A stretch of 64,000 nt of DNA from Nonlabens spongiae (GTDB lineage Bacteria > Bacteroidota > Bacteroidia > Flavobacteriales > Flavobacteriaceae): positions 3,286,501-3,350,500 of the forward strand of contig NZ_CP019344.1 in assembly GCF_002117125.1 (NCBI RefSeq), in the 5' to 3' direction. The notes below the pieces were generated by a model. The model searched no databases. It was not told the origin of the DNA and worked only from the letters and a program-made list of their open reading frames with translations. Below are positions 1 to 7,280 of the stretch, one piece after another (position 1 is the stretch's first letter; every line of letters begins with the position of its first letter). A program made the position numbers and the translations under genes.

Positions 1-1145
1 AATTCTTCTCCAGAGGTAAGTGTATCGCCTATTTTGAAATTACCGGTATCGTGAAGTCCCACGATGTCACCAGGATAGGAAACATCAACAATTTCTTTTT
101 TCTCAGCAAAAAAGGCGTTGGGGCTGGAGAACTTCAGGTTTTTACCTAAGCGAACATGCTTGTAGGCCGTATTACGCTCAAATTTCCCGCTCACGATCTT
201 AACGAATGCCAATCGATCACGGTGTTTAGGATCCATATTTGCATGGATCTTAAAAACAAAACCGCTGAAATCGTCTTCAAGAGGTTTTACTTCACGCTCT
301 TCGGCATTTTTGGGACGTGGTGGTGGAGCTATTTCAATAAAGCCGTCGAGTAATTCTTTAACTCCAAAATTGTGCAATGCACTCCCGAAAAATACCGGTT
401 GTAGATTCCCAGCTAGATATTCCTCTCTGTCAAAGTCTGGATAAATTCCCTGCACCAGTTCAAGTTCTTCTCTCAACTGATCTGCCGATGTATCGCCTAA
501 AAGCTGATTTAATTTAGGATCGCTTAAATCTGAGATTTTAACCGTGTTATGAATATCTTTTGAGGTTTCGCCAGTGAAAAGATTAACATTCTTCTGGTGA
601 AGGTTGTAAATTCCTTTCAAATCATAACCCATTCCTATGGGGAAGCTTAGTGGAGTAACGTGCAAACCTAGCTTTTGCTCAATCTCATCCAGCAGATCAA
701 AAGCATCTTTACCCTCACGATCCATTTTGTTAATGAATACAATCATGGGAATCTGTCGCATACGACACACTTCAACCAGCTTTTCTGTTTGCTCCTCCAC
801 ACCTTTTGCCACATCTACAACGACTATCACGCTGTCCACGGCAGTAAGCGTCCTAAAAGTATCTTCAGCAAAGTCCTTGTGGCCCGGTGTATCGAGAATA
901 TTGATTTTTGTGCCATCATACTCAAACGCAAGTACTGAAGTAGCTACAGAAATTCCTCTCTGTCGCTCAATCTCCATAAAGTCACTCGCCGCACCTTTCT
1001 TTATCTTGTTGGACTTTACCGCACCCGCCTCTTGAATAGCGCCTCCGTAAAGAAGTAACTTCTCTGTAAGTGTGGTTTTACCAGCGTCTGGGTGAGAAAC
1101 AATACCAAAGGTTCTACGTCGCGCGACTTCGTCTTTAAACTTCAT
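1..1145 (-). CDS. prfC: Peptide chain release factor 3 (RF3), 3' end outside window
   Basis: Translational GTPase that removes class I release factors from the ribosome after termination. The gene reads leftward from ATG at 1145 and runs off the window with no stop, so about 381 N-terminal residues of a family of about 530 are present. Visible signatures: a P-loop in HPDAGKTTLTEK near residues 18-29, the switch region DFMEIERQRGISV, the G3 motif DTPGHKDF, then TAVDSVIVVVDVAKGVEEQT. The spacing KSNKIKKGAASDF before the switch region is the RF3 version, which separates it from EF-G, LepA and TypA. The start is chosen because MKFKDEVARRRTFGIVSHPD matches family N-termini. Its upstream side faces lacI across 247 bp. 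Identification is firm. Confidence 0.95.
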   Translation of the reverse strand, partial: MKFKDEVARRRTFGIVSHPDAGKTTLTEKLLLYGGAIQEAGAVKSNKIKKGAASDFMEIERQRGISVATSVLAFEYDGTKINILDTPGHKDFAEDTFRTLTAVDSVIVVVDVAKGVEEQTEKLVEVCRMRQIPMIVFINKMDREGKDAFDLLDEIEQKLGLHVTPLSFPIGMGYDLKGIYNLHQKNVNLFTGETSKDIHNTVKISDLSDPKLNQLLGDTSADQLREELELVQGIYPDFDREEYLAGNLQPVFFGSALHNFGVKELLDGFIEIAPPPRPKNAEEREVKPLEDDFSGFVFKIHANMDPKHRDRLAFVKIVSGKFERNTAYKHVRLGKNLKFSSPNAFFAEKKEIVDVSYPGDIVGLHDTGNFKIGDTLTSGEE

Positions 1146-1357
1146 GTGATCAATGTAAAGGGCTGCAAAAATACGAGGTTAGTTCATGTGCATCAATGAT
1201 TTTAAGGGGTCTTTTATTTACTGCGATAACAGCGAGAAAAATTCAAAATAGACCTGTGATTTTTGATGAATCCGCAGTTGAAATCAAGCTACAGGGCTTT
1301 CTGGTAATAAGTTTGTTATTTTAATCTCTCATAAGCTCCCAAAATTGCAGCAACAAT

Positions 1358-1365
1358 TATATTCG
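1358..1365 (+). promoter_or_regulatory. Possible -7 promoter box for the LacI-family gene
   Basis: TATATTCG differs from the Bacteroidota -7 consensus TAnnTTTG at one position and lies 27 bp before the ATG. No well-spaced -33 TTTG is visible, so support is weak. Confidence 0.3.
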
Positions 1366-1392
1366 TAGCTTACTTAAAACAGAAGTCGCATT

Positions 1393-2406
1393 ATGGTAAC
1401 GCTTAAAGATTTAGCCACTACGCTAGGTGTTTCAGTTTCTACGGTGTCTAAAGCGCTGAAAGACAGTCCGGAAATTAGTGAGGAAACCATAAAGCGGGTA
1501 AAGAATATTGCTAAAGAACTCAATTACAGACCCAACACACTAGCCCTAAGCCTCAAAAATCGCAAAACGATGACTATAGGGGTTTTGATACCAGACATAT
1601 TAAACAAATTTTTCTCAAAAATTCTTTATGGCCTTGAACTGGAGGCTCAAAAATCGGGTTATCAGATCATCACTTGTTTAACAAATGAATCACTTGAACG
1701 GGAGAAAAAAGCGCTGGATCTACTCTCAAATGGTAGCGTTGATGGTTTTATACTATCATGCGCCAGAGAAACTCAAACTGAAAACAGCATCGACCATTTT
1801 AAAAATATTATAGACCAGGGGACACCCATCGTTATGTTTGACCGTGTGGCAAATGATGTAGATTGTGATAAGGTCATTATGGATGATTATAAAGCCGCTT
1901 ACCAAGCTACTAAAAAACTGATTAGTGAAGGGCGTGAGAACATTGTGCTTTTTGACCGATTAGAGGGTTTGAGTGTAGGTAAACTACGCATTTTGGGCTA
2001 TCGTAAAGCGATTGAACAGTCTACTGAGTATCAAAGTCAGCCTAAAATCCATAGCACTACAGATGATCAAGGATCAACTACAGAATATCTTACAAAAATG
2101 CTTAAAGATGACCCCAGCATAGATGGTTTGCTCTGTATAGACAATATTGCAGGTGTTAAGGCAGTAGGTGCTGCTCAGCGATTAGGCAAGAATATTCCTC
2201 AAGATCTTTCTGTAATCGGTTTTGCATCAGACGATATTTATGACTTGTGTTATCCTAAGCTTACCACGGTAGCCCAGCGCGCCAGCCAGATTGGCCAGCA
2301 GTCCGTAAAAATGCTCATCGATAGGATTGAAAATAATAACGAAGTCAAACATTCTACCACGGCTACGGTGAACTTCGGGCTGGATTTGAGGGGAACAACT
2401 TTGTAG
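1393..2406 (+). CDS. LacI-family transcriptional regulator
   Basis: 337 residues with the full LacI/GalR layout. An N-terminal helix-turn-helix begins MVTLKDLATTLGVSVSTVSKAL, followed by the hinge-helix region RPNTLALSLKNRKT. A periplasmic-binding-protein-like effector domain follows from about residue 60 (TIGVLIPDILNKFFSKIL) to the end, with the late motif DLSVIGFASDDI typical of the C-terminal subdomain. It should be a cytoplasmic dimer repressing sugar-use genes until a ligand binds. No sugar-use, SusC/D or glycosidase gene adjoins it, so the regulon lies elsewhere and the effector cannot be named. It is transcribed alone, divergent from prfC and convergent with the next block. Confidence 0.92.
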   Translation: MVTLKDLATTLGVSVSTVSKALKDSPEISEETIKRVKNIAKELNYRPNTLALSLKNRKTMTIGVLIPDILNKFFSKILYGLELEAQKSGYQIITCLTNESLEREKKALDLLSNGSVDGFILSCARETQTENSIDHFKNIIDQGTPIVMFDRVANDVDCDKVIMDDYKAAYQATKKLISEGRENIVLFDRLEGLSVGKLRILGYRKAIEQSTEYQSQPKIHSTTDDQGSTTEYLTKMLKDDPSIDGLLCIDNIAGVKAVGAAQRLGKNIPQDLSVIGFASDDIYDLCYPKLTTVAQRASQIGQQSVKMLIDRIENNNEVKHSTTATVNFGLDLRGTTL

Positions 2407-2468
2407 GTTTGTAAACACGAAATTTTGTGAATTGAATTCAATTGTGAGCTACATAGTTTTATTTTCTT

Positions 2469-2530
2469 AGCTCTTAGCTCTTAGCTCTTGGCTCTTGGCT
2501 CTTGGCTCTTGGCTCTTGGCTCTTGGCTTA
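2469..2530. repeat. Heptanucleotide tandem repeat
   Basis: Three copies of AGCTCTT are followed in phase by five copies of GGCTCTT and a partial unit. The array lies between the convergent ends of the LacI-family gene and the DUF2809 gene. The clean step from AGCTCTT to GGCTCTT suggests expansion by slippage or unequal exchange. An open frame running through it encodes a low-complexity peptide and is not a gene. Confidence 0.9.
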
Positions 2531-2566
2531 CGGCACAAATTTCTATATTTAGTAACTTATTCAAAT

Positions 2567-2974
2567 TTACTGACGAGGTAATGATGATTGTTCCGCTTTC
2601 GCGAAAGCGTAATACCATTCAACAACACAGATTAAAAAGAACCCCAGGCAGTACATCACGAGATCCCATAAAGAGAAACTTGTCCCCAGAACAACAAGTG
2701 CAAATTTATATTGATCTAGGTTTAACCGATAAACCAACTCGAAAAACTGAGCAATTTCTACACAGAAGCTTATAAACAATGCCAGCGATGCAACTGGTAA
2801 TGGCTTCCCATTACTCACTCCCATTATAAATGTGTAAACTAAAATCGTAGCAAGTACATCGCCTAAAAAGGGTCTGATTACAGCATCATTTACATATAAC
2901 GCGATTACCACTTCAGTTACAAATATCACTAGTGTGGCTACTAAATAGTAGTATCTAGGAAATCTCTTAGACAT
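2567..2974 (-). CDS. DUF2809-type small membrane protein
   Basis: 135 residues starting MSKRFPRYYYL. The ATG at 2974 overlaps the stop of the upstream DUF1361 gene by 8 bp, so the two are probably translationally coupled; a longer reading from 3079 would run deep into that gene. About four to five hydrophobic segments are visible (residues 9-27, 38-53, 60-80, 86-120). The sequence ALYVNDAVIRPFLGDVLATILVY matches my memory of DUF2809, whose function is unknown. The C-terminus YYAFAKAEQ is created by a copy of the 16-bp palindrome at 2594, so the tail after the last helix is probably repeat-derived. Last gene of the minus-strand membrane-protein operon. Confidence 0.75.
   Translation of the reverse strand: MSKRFPRYYYLVATLVIFVTEVVIALYVNDAVIRPFLGDVLATILVYTFIMGVSNGKPLPVASLALFISFCVEIAQFFELVYRLNLDQYKFALVVLGTSFSLWDLVMYCLGFFLICVVEWYYAFAKAEQSSLPRQ
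2594..2609. repeat. Palindrome CGCTTTCGCGAAAGCG, site 1
   Basis: Perfect 16-bp palindrome inside the 3' end of the DUF2809 gene, read as AFAKA. Confidence 0.95.
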
Positions 2975-3626
2975 GGAAGAATTTTTTAGAGAGGTAAAGA
3001 GATGCAAGATAGATCCCGCTGAGTCCCAGCATCGCAAGCCATATACGTTTGTTGATGTAGTTGTATTGAAACAAATCAAGTATGTCGTAAAGCAAGCCTC
3101 GAGGATTAAAAACTACATCCCATGAATTCCAGCGGAGCACTCGACCCAGATAAACACCTATAGCGTTTAATATGGAGCAGCTTATGAAAAATAATAACTG
3201 GGTGACTATCGTCTTGTCTGGGAACAGGGTTTTATAAATAAGAAGAACGCTCGCGCTGCCTAGGATAAGCGCACTTAAGCTAAAACTTGATAATATCAAT
3301 GCGTCAAAATAGAATTGAAAGGCAGTCACGTATCGCAAATGAATAAAATCTGTGATGATATAAAAGGAGTTAGGCAAAAACAATAGCCATAGACAACTTG
3401 CTCCATAAACTACAGCAGACTTAATATGTGTAGACCATCTAGGGTTGTTTTGAGATTTGAAACGGTTAATCCAAAACGCTATATAAAAGGGTATGCCAGC
3501 TAGAAAAAGATTCCAGACTAAAAATGAATACCGTAACGATTCCATTAACATTATTCTGAAAAACAACATCGTGAGTGATAAAGTAATAAGGCAGATTAAC
3601 AGCTTATTAGATTTTGATATTTTCAT
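2967..3626 (-). CDS. DUF1361-type membrane protein
   Basis: 219 residues with about six hydrophobic segments. The segment WLLFLPNSFYIITDFIHLR near the middle is the hallmark I associate with DUF1361. No enzymatic motif is visible and the function is unknown. It lies 3 bp after the 98-residue membrane gene and overlaps the next gene by 8 bp, inside a tight operon headed by a winged-helix regulator. ATG at 3626 gives MKISKSNKLLICLITLSL, a plausible positively charged start before the first membrane helix. The pairing with DUF2809 suggests a shared membrane role, an inference from order only. Confidence 0.78.
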   Translation of the reverse strand: MKISKSNKLLICLITLSLTMLFFRIMLMESLRYSFLVWNLFLAGIPFYIAFWINRFKSQNNPRWSTHIKSAVVYGASCLWLLFLPNSFYIITDFIHLRYVTAFQFYFDALILSSFSLSALILGSASVLLIYKTLFPDKTIVTQLLFFISCSILNAIGVYLGRVLRWNSWDVVFNPRGLLYDILDLFQYNYINKRIWLAMLGLSGIYLASLYLSKKFFHV

Positions 3627-3629
3627 GAT

Positions 3630-3926
3630 TTAATCGAGTAAAGAAATAAGATATATAGCGAAAAGGGGAAATGACAGTAGATAGAAACACAAAAGCCACT
3701 CGCTAATGTTCTCTGGTTCAACGATACAGCTGAAAATTACAATTGCAGCTAGTAAGACATTTACCACAATGCAGATCAGCCCAAAAAGCAGAGCAATGTA
3801 GAAAAAAACATCTGCTGCGAGGCGCATTCCTATGATCAGAATAACCGAGCCTGAGATCAGTAAAAGTAGATTTGCAATGCAGACTCTTGTTATTTTAGAA
3901 AGATGGGAGGGAAGGCTATTGATCAT
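3630..3926 (-). CDS. Small membrane protein of unknown function
   Basis: 98 residues beginning MINSLPSHLSKITRV, with three hydrophobic stretches at about 16-36, 40-68 and 76-96. I do not recognise the family. The start at 3926 overlaps the stop of the upstream DUF4173 gene (3916) by 11 bp. The same frame stays open to 4040, but that extension would lie entirely within the upstream gene, so the shorter form is preferred. The overlaps on both sides indicate co-translation with its neighbours. Confidence 0.65.
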   Translation of the reverse strand: MINSLPSHLSKITRVCIANLLLLISGSVILIIGMRLAADVFFYIALLFGLICIVVNVLLAAIVIFSCIVEPENISEWLLCFYLLSFPLFAIYLISLLD

Positions 3927-5316
3927 CTTTATTATTCTGAGCGTTAATACTAGCAGCCACACCATTGTACTCTTGCCAATTGCGATCTTGGTATTCAGCC
4001 AAATCAAATTCAGAAATATATCTAGACCTTCTAAATTCATTCACCTCTGGTAGAAGATCGTATTGCTGGAGCTCTGCAGCATTTTGAGGCAATAGGTTAG
4101 AAAACTGATGATAATCTATAAACTCATTTTCAATATTGTACTTGGTAACTACAGAAGACCAATTGATAAAGGAGAACAAAAGAAGACTCGTGAAACCAAT
4201 GGTCGCATTGCGCCGCAACAAATACACAAAATTGAGTTTACGACTGATCTTAAGATAGGTAGTAAATAACCCGATAACGCATAGGCTCAGATACATTAAG
4301 ACTCCTATTCTCTTAAGGCTCAATCCATACTGGTCTATGTAAATATAGGTCTTGAACAATACAGAAAGGGTAAGTAGTACATTCAGACCTATCCATAAAT
4401 AACTGAGGTTTTTAAGTGTCGTATTTTTTTCTACAAAATTCAAATCACCTCTGAAGAAAATTAAAATCAAAACTATGGCAAGAACGATACTGGCAATGCT
4501 TGCGTAAACACCTGCGTGCACAGCATCAGAAAGTACTGAGGCTGGATACTCCTGAATATTTGAAACAAATACAAATTCTGATATCAGAAATACCACAAGT
4601 AATACATTTAGCGCAATTAGAGAAACCGTTCCCGTTTGAATCTCGTTTTTGATGCTACTAAGCCTATTTGAAATAGAGGTAGATGGTTTCAAACTATTTT
4701 CTGTGCTGAGATCTTTCTCCACCCACTCCTTGATGGTTGCCGTGCGTGAGATATTTGCCGTGATCCATGACCCAAGTATAGCCGTAAAAAACCATAGATA
4801 GTCGATTACTCCTAGATCAATAGCATCAACCCAATTACTAAAAATAGGATTGATCTGATAGTAAACAAAGATGAATATGACCGATAGCCCTAAAGGAATC
4901 AAACTGATCCTGGCAAGTTGTGAGTAGTCTCGATTTTCTCCAGATTCCTGTGGTGTTTTCTCATCTGGATAGAAAACCCCATGAAAGGAACCGAAAACCG
5001 TGGTATAAACCCCATTAAAAAAAGCGAGATAACTGCTTACCTGAGATTGCGCTACGCATCCTATGAATAAAAATGAACTGAAGAAATAAAAGGCGACAGC
5101 CATATTGGATCCATGTAAAGTTACCGCTGCAGCAGATAACAGCATACCTATTCCAGACCACAATATGGACCACTTCTCTTGAATACGTTTGACGTTTTGG
5201 AATAAAATCAGAATAAAGAAGATGGAGAGTAGAAGACAGTTAAGACCCAGACGTTGGTCATAAAATAAAGTGGCAAATGAAATGCCTCCGATTATTGCGA
5301 TGATTTTAGTTTTCAT
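3916..5316 (-). CDS. DUF4173-type polytopic membrane protein
   Basis: 466 residues with roughly ten to twelve hydrophobic segments. The motif YGLSLKRIGVLMYLSLCVIG in the second half is the feature I connect with DUF4173 proteins. The soluble C-terminal part (NEFIDYHQFSNLLPQNAAELQQYD) is typical of Bacteroidota members. Function unknown. The start overlaps the end of the Coq4-like gene (5306) by 11 bp, and the end overlaps the 98-residue gene by 11 bp. The central loop around residues 115-130 and the stretch around 205-225 are hydrophilic and probably face the cytoplasm. Expression is likely controlled with the upstream winged-helix regulator. Confidence 0.75.
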   Translation of the reverse strand: MKTKIIAIIGGISFATLFYDQRLGLNCLLLSIFFILILFQNVKRIQEKWSILWSGIGMLLSAAAVTLHGSNMAVAFYFFSSFLFIGCVAQSQVSSYLAFFNGVYTTVFGSFHGVFYPDEKTPQESGENRDYSQLARISLIPLGLSVIFIFVYYQINPIFSNWVDAIDLGVIDYLWFFTAILGSWITANISRTATIKEWVEKDLSTENSLKPSTSISNRLSSIKNEIQTGTVSLIALNVLLVVFLISEFVFVSNIQEYPASVLSDAVHAGVYASIASIVLAIVLILIFFRGDLNFVEKNTTLKNLSYLWIGLNVLLTLSVLFKTYIYIDQYGLSLKRIGVLMYLSLCVIGLFTTYLKISRKLNFVYLLRRNATIGFTSLLLFSFINWSSVVTKYNIENEFIDYHQFSNLLPQNAAELQQYDLLPEVNEFRRSRYISEFDLAEYQDRNWQEYNGVAASINAQNNKDDQ

Positions 5317-5845
5317 AATTCAGATTTAAAAGTTTATGGGTGAATATTTGATTTTGAATACGTAAGGAGTCCATAGGCTCTTGAAGGAGTTCTAAGTAAT
5401 TCAAGTGATGAATAGGCCGGCTTCTCTGACCCAGATACTGGCAGTCCATCAAGTAGCGGAATTTATCTGGATATAGGAGCAATCCTGCAGCCATCGCACT
5501 ATAAAGTGGAAAACTGCGCTTGCCATTTCCATGAAGCCAAAACTGCATACCTATTTCTTCAAGGGAGGAGGTATTGTATCCGGTTAAAACGTGAAATGCA
5601 TCATGAGTTTCAGCATGGTCTTGTAATTCTAGATCATGCTTTAATAAGAAACAACCTATGTGGAAACCTAATGAGTCTGTAGAATGATCAAGCAAATCAC
5701 TGGATCTAAGCTTCCAGCTAGAGCGTAAATGAAAGGGTTTATAAACTGTACTGACAATGTGAAACCCTATTTGAATCAAACAATGCCTTACATAATTTAA
5801 AGTACTTTGTATTTCAAAGTAAATGAATAAATTTTTTTGACTCAT
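5306..5845 (-). CDS. Coq4-like protein
   Basis: Related to the ubiquinone-biosynthesis scaffold/decarboxylase Coq4. With the start at 5845 it has 179 residues and carries HDAFHVLTGY at 81-90 with Glu97, which fits the Coq4 metal motif HD-x2-H-x11-E. Flavobacteria make menaquinone, so a true ubiquinone role is unlikely. Start is uncertain: ATG 5845 follows the regulator's TGA by 1 bp, ATG 5854 overlaps it, but a 17-bp operator-like palindrome lies inside the 5' end at 5804-5820. A TTG at 5779 would start translation just after that operator and give 157 residues closer to homologues as I remember them. The 3' end overlaps the DUF4173 gene. Confidence 0.7.
   Translation of the reverse strand: MSQKNLFIYFEIQSTLNYVRHCLIQIGFHIVSTVYKPFHLRSSWKLRSSDLLDHSTDSLGFHIGCFLLKHDLELQDHAETHDAFHVLTGYNTSSLEEIGMQFWLHGNGKRSFPLYSAMAAGLLLYPDKFRYLMDCQYLGQRSRPIHHLNYLELLQEPMDSLRIQNQIFTHKLLNLNYEN
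5804..5820. promoter_or_regulatory. Operator-like palindrome, copy 1
   Basis: ACTTTGTATTTCAAAGT, an inverted repeat ACTTTG-N5-CAAAGT. It is the exact reverse complement of the copy at 6899-6915, and the flanks AAAGT and AAATG are also shared. It lies just downstream of the regulator gene, within or before the Coq4-like gene. Likely binding site of the winged-helix regulator, by inference. Confidence 0.6.
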
Positions 5846-5846
5846 G

Positions 5847-6143
5847 TCAGTCATTTTTAGAAATGATTTTTTCAAGGGCAGTAATATGTTCTTGAAAGGC
5901 GTTTTTTCCTTCATCTGTTGCGATGTACTTAGTATTTGGTTTCCGGTTGATGAAAGTTTTTTCCACTCTAATGAAATTTTCTTTTTCCAAAGCTTTTGAA
6001 TGACTGGCTAAGTTCCCGTCAGTCACATCAAGCAGTTCCTTGAGCGATTTAAAATCGGCATGATCGTTCACCACGAGTATGGACATGATGCCCAATCTTA
6101 TGCGATGGTCAAAAGCTTTATTTAATTTACTGATTAAGCTCAT
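5847..6143 (-). CDS. Winged-helix transcriptional regulator (HTH_34/MarR-like)
   Basis: 98 residues, a single winged helix-turn-helix domain with no ligand domain: KAFDHRIRLGIMSILVVNDH, then FKSLKELLDVTDGNLASHSKALEKENFIRVEKTFINRKPNTKY as recognition helix and wing, and a short C-terminal helix likely for dimerisation. Such small regulators in Bacteroidota usually sit next to the membrane-protein genes they control. Here it lies between a predicted membrane protein and the Coq4/DUF4173 operon, and two copies of a 17-bp operator sit before each half. Autorepression with control of the flanking genes is a reasonable inference. The end is 1 bp from the next ATG. Confidence 0.85.
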   Translation of the reverse strand: MSLISKLNKAFDHRIRLGIMSILVVNDHADFKSLKELLDVTDGNLASHSKALEKENFIRVEKTFINRKPNTKYIATDEGKNAFQEHITALEKIISKND

Positions 6144-6165
6144 GTAAGATTATACTGATTTTGAA

Positions 6166-6201
6166 TTCCAATTCCGATAGCCATCGGAAAGAAGTTCCAA
6201 A
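6166..6201. repeat. 36-bp interspersed repeat with hairpin core, copy 1
   Basis: Core TTCCGAT-AGCC-ATCGGAA (6172-6189) forms a 7-bp stem, bordered by TTCCAA on both sides. It matches 58673-58708 at 30 of 36 positions by hand alignment. It lies in the gap between the membrane gene and the winged-helix gene. Confidence 0.7.
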
Positions 6202-6251
6202 TTGAAAAATTCACCTTTAAATTTTATAGGCACAATAAAAATCAAGAATTT

Positions 6252-6890
6252 TTAACTCCTATCATACTTATAATGCATAACTGCGCCATAGATAATGTGA
6301 CATAAACCAAAACCTGCTGTCCAAAAATACAGACCGTAGCCTATGAACTGTGTGTTGATCAGGCCAAGGATGGCGCATGAAATTCCTAAATATTTTACCG
6401 TTCCCAGCGTGTACGGCGCCGCCTGAATACAAGCTAGGCCATAAAAAACCAGCATGGCTGGAGCTACAAGACCTATAAGCTCATATTGAAAAAGAGTAAG
6501 AGTAAACAACCCGCCTATGGACAAATGGATAATAAAATTCTTAATTAAACGAATGGATTGAGCGTTCCAAATACGTTGTTTAAGACGTGCTGCCTTTGAT
6601 CGAGTCAATATAAACGCAGTTACAATAGACAATCCTAAAACTGCCCCAGCAACGAGTAAAATCTGAAGGGACGTGTTTTGTTCAAAAGGAGTTCTCAATA
6701 ATCGTTCAAATGTACCGTAGCTTCTATCATAAGAGGCATTTTGTAATATAAAATAGCCGGCGATTCCGCCCAGCAGAGCATATGTCCCTGCCAGTACGCC
6801 ACTCATGCCAGATAGAGAGATGAATCGGGTAGACTTGCTCATCAGATCTCTTATTTCTTGAATGTCTTGAAGATACTTTTGATTATCCAT
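6252..6890 (-). CDS. Predicted membrane protein upstream of winged-helix regulator
   Basis: 212 residues beginning MDNQKYLQDIQEIRDLMSKS, a soluble head of about 22 residues, then five or six hydrophobic segments (about 25-48, 74-94, 116-137, 140-156, 163-183, 187-205). I do not recognise a named domain. Proteins with this head and this neighbour, a small winged-helix regulator just downstream, recur in Flavobacteriia from memory and may sense or modulate the regulator, which is inference. The ATG at 6890 is 8 bp from the operator-like palindrome, so this gene is the most direct target of the regulator. A 108-bp gap separates it from the regulator gene. Confidence 0.7.
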   Translation of the reverse strand: MDNQKYLQDIQEIRDLMSKSTRFISLSGMSGVLAGTYALLGGIAGYFILQNASYDRSYGTFERLLRTPFEQNTSLQILLVAGAVLGLSIVTAFILTRSKAARLKQRIWNAQSIRLIKNFIIHLSIGGLFTLTLFQYELIGLVAPAMLVFYGLACIQAAPYTLGTVKYLGISCAILGLINTQFIGYGLYFWTAGFGLCHIIYGAVMHYKYDRS

Positions 6891-6898
6891 ATTAAAGT

Positions 6899-6915
6899 AC
6901 TTTGAAATACAAAGT
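6899..6915. promoter_or_regulatory. Operator-like palindrome, copy 2
   Basis: ACTTTGAAATACAAAGT, the exact reverse complement of 5804-5820, located 9 bp upstream of the start of the membrane gene at 6890. A repressor bound here would cover the promoter or the start. Confidence 0.65.
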
Positions 6916-6958
6916 AAATGTATTCGCTTTATTTTGACAAGGATTATTTTGATTATTT

Positions 6959-6974
6959 CGCTTTCGCGAAAGCG
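6959..6974. repeat. Palindrome CGCTTTCGCGAAAGCG, site 2
   Basis: Perfect copy in the intergenic space between divergent genes. Confidence 0.95.
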
Positions 6975-7206
6975 AGCTCTGCAAACCCATCACAACAAAT
7001 CAAGTTCCCTTGCGTGTAAATACCAGGTATAAATAATAGTTTTTGAAAAACAGGTATTTTTTGTAAGACTCTTCTGTATCGTGTCATTCATCTTTGTACT
7101 GGACTTGTGAAAGAGGCTACAGCATTTATTTGATGTGCTGTACCATTTGTGGAGAGGTGTTTCTGGGGGATTGAACCACCACAATTGCTACTTTTGATCA
7201 GGTTTG

Positions 7207-7243
7207 AAAACCTCAAGTTGCTGAGATACATCTTGGGGTTTTT
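7207..7243 (+). terminator. Terminator-like hairpin just upstream of the gene at 7281
   Basis: AAAACCTCAAG pairs with CTTGGGGTTTT (one G-T pair) across a 14-nt loop and is followed by a T-rich tract. Its position 37 bp before a start codon with no upstream plus-strand gene suggests attenuation of a leader RNA. Confidence 0.55.
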
Positions 7244-7280
7244 CATTTTTTTTCAAATCGCGTAATTTTAATTTTTTCTC

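Larger units (their letters stand above)
6916..7280 (+). other. Long structured intergenic leader before the two-component module
   Basis: About 365 bp without a convincing gene. From left to right it holds palindrome site 2, a degenerate hairpin at 7022-7055 ending in a T-run (related to 10265-10293), a perfect 6-bp hairpin ACAGCA/TGCTGT at 7119-7141, the complementary segments TTGTGG (7147) and CCACAA (7178), and a terminator-like hairpin at 7207-7243 only 37 bp before the ATG at 7281. No gene upstream is on the plus strand, so these terminators could only act on a transcript that starts within this gap. A 64-codon open frame on the minus strand (6990-7184) looks spurious. Confidence 0.5.

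Noticed and set aside
1393..2406. Polysaccharide-utilisation locus suggested by the LacI regulator
   Set aside because: No SusC/SusD, glycosidase or transporter genes in the neighbourhood.
2488..2775. Plus-strand open frame of 95 codons through the heptanucleotide array
   Set aside because: Low-complexity peptide from a tandem repeat, antisense to the DUF2809 gene.
6990..7184. Minus-strand frame of 64 codons ending KNTCFSKTIIYTWY..., and a similar one at 10257-10454 ending KKNTCFLKTGIYN
   Set aside because: The shared ends come from the related hairpins, not from common protein ancestry; the rest does not align and composition is not protein-like.
7141..7200. Segment resembling a tRNA T-arm on the minus strand (GGTTCAATCC)
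   Set aside because: The arms do not pair as a T-stem and no acceptor, D or anticodon arm can be built.
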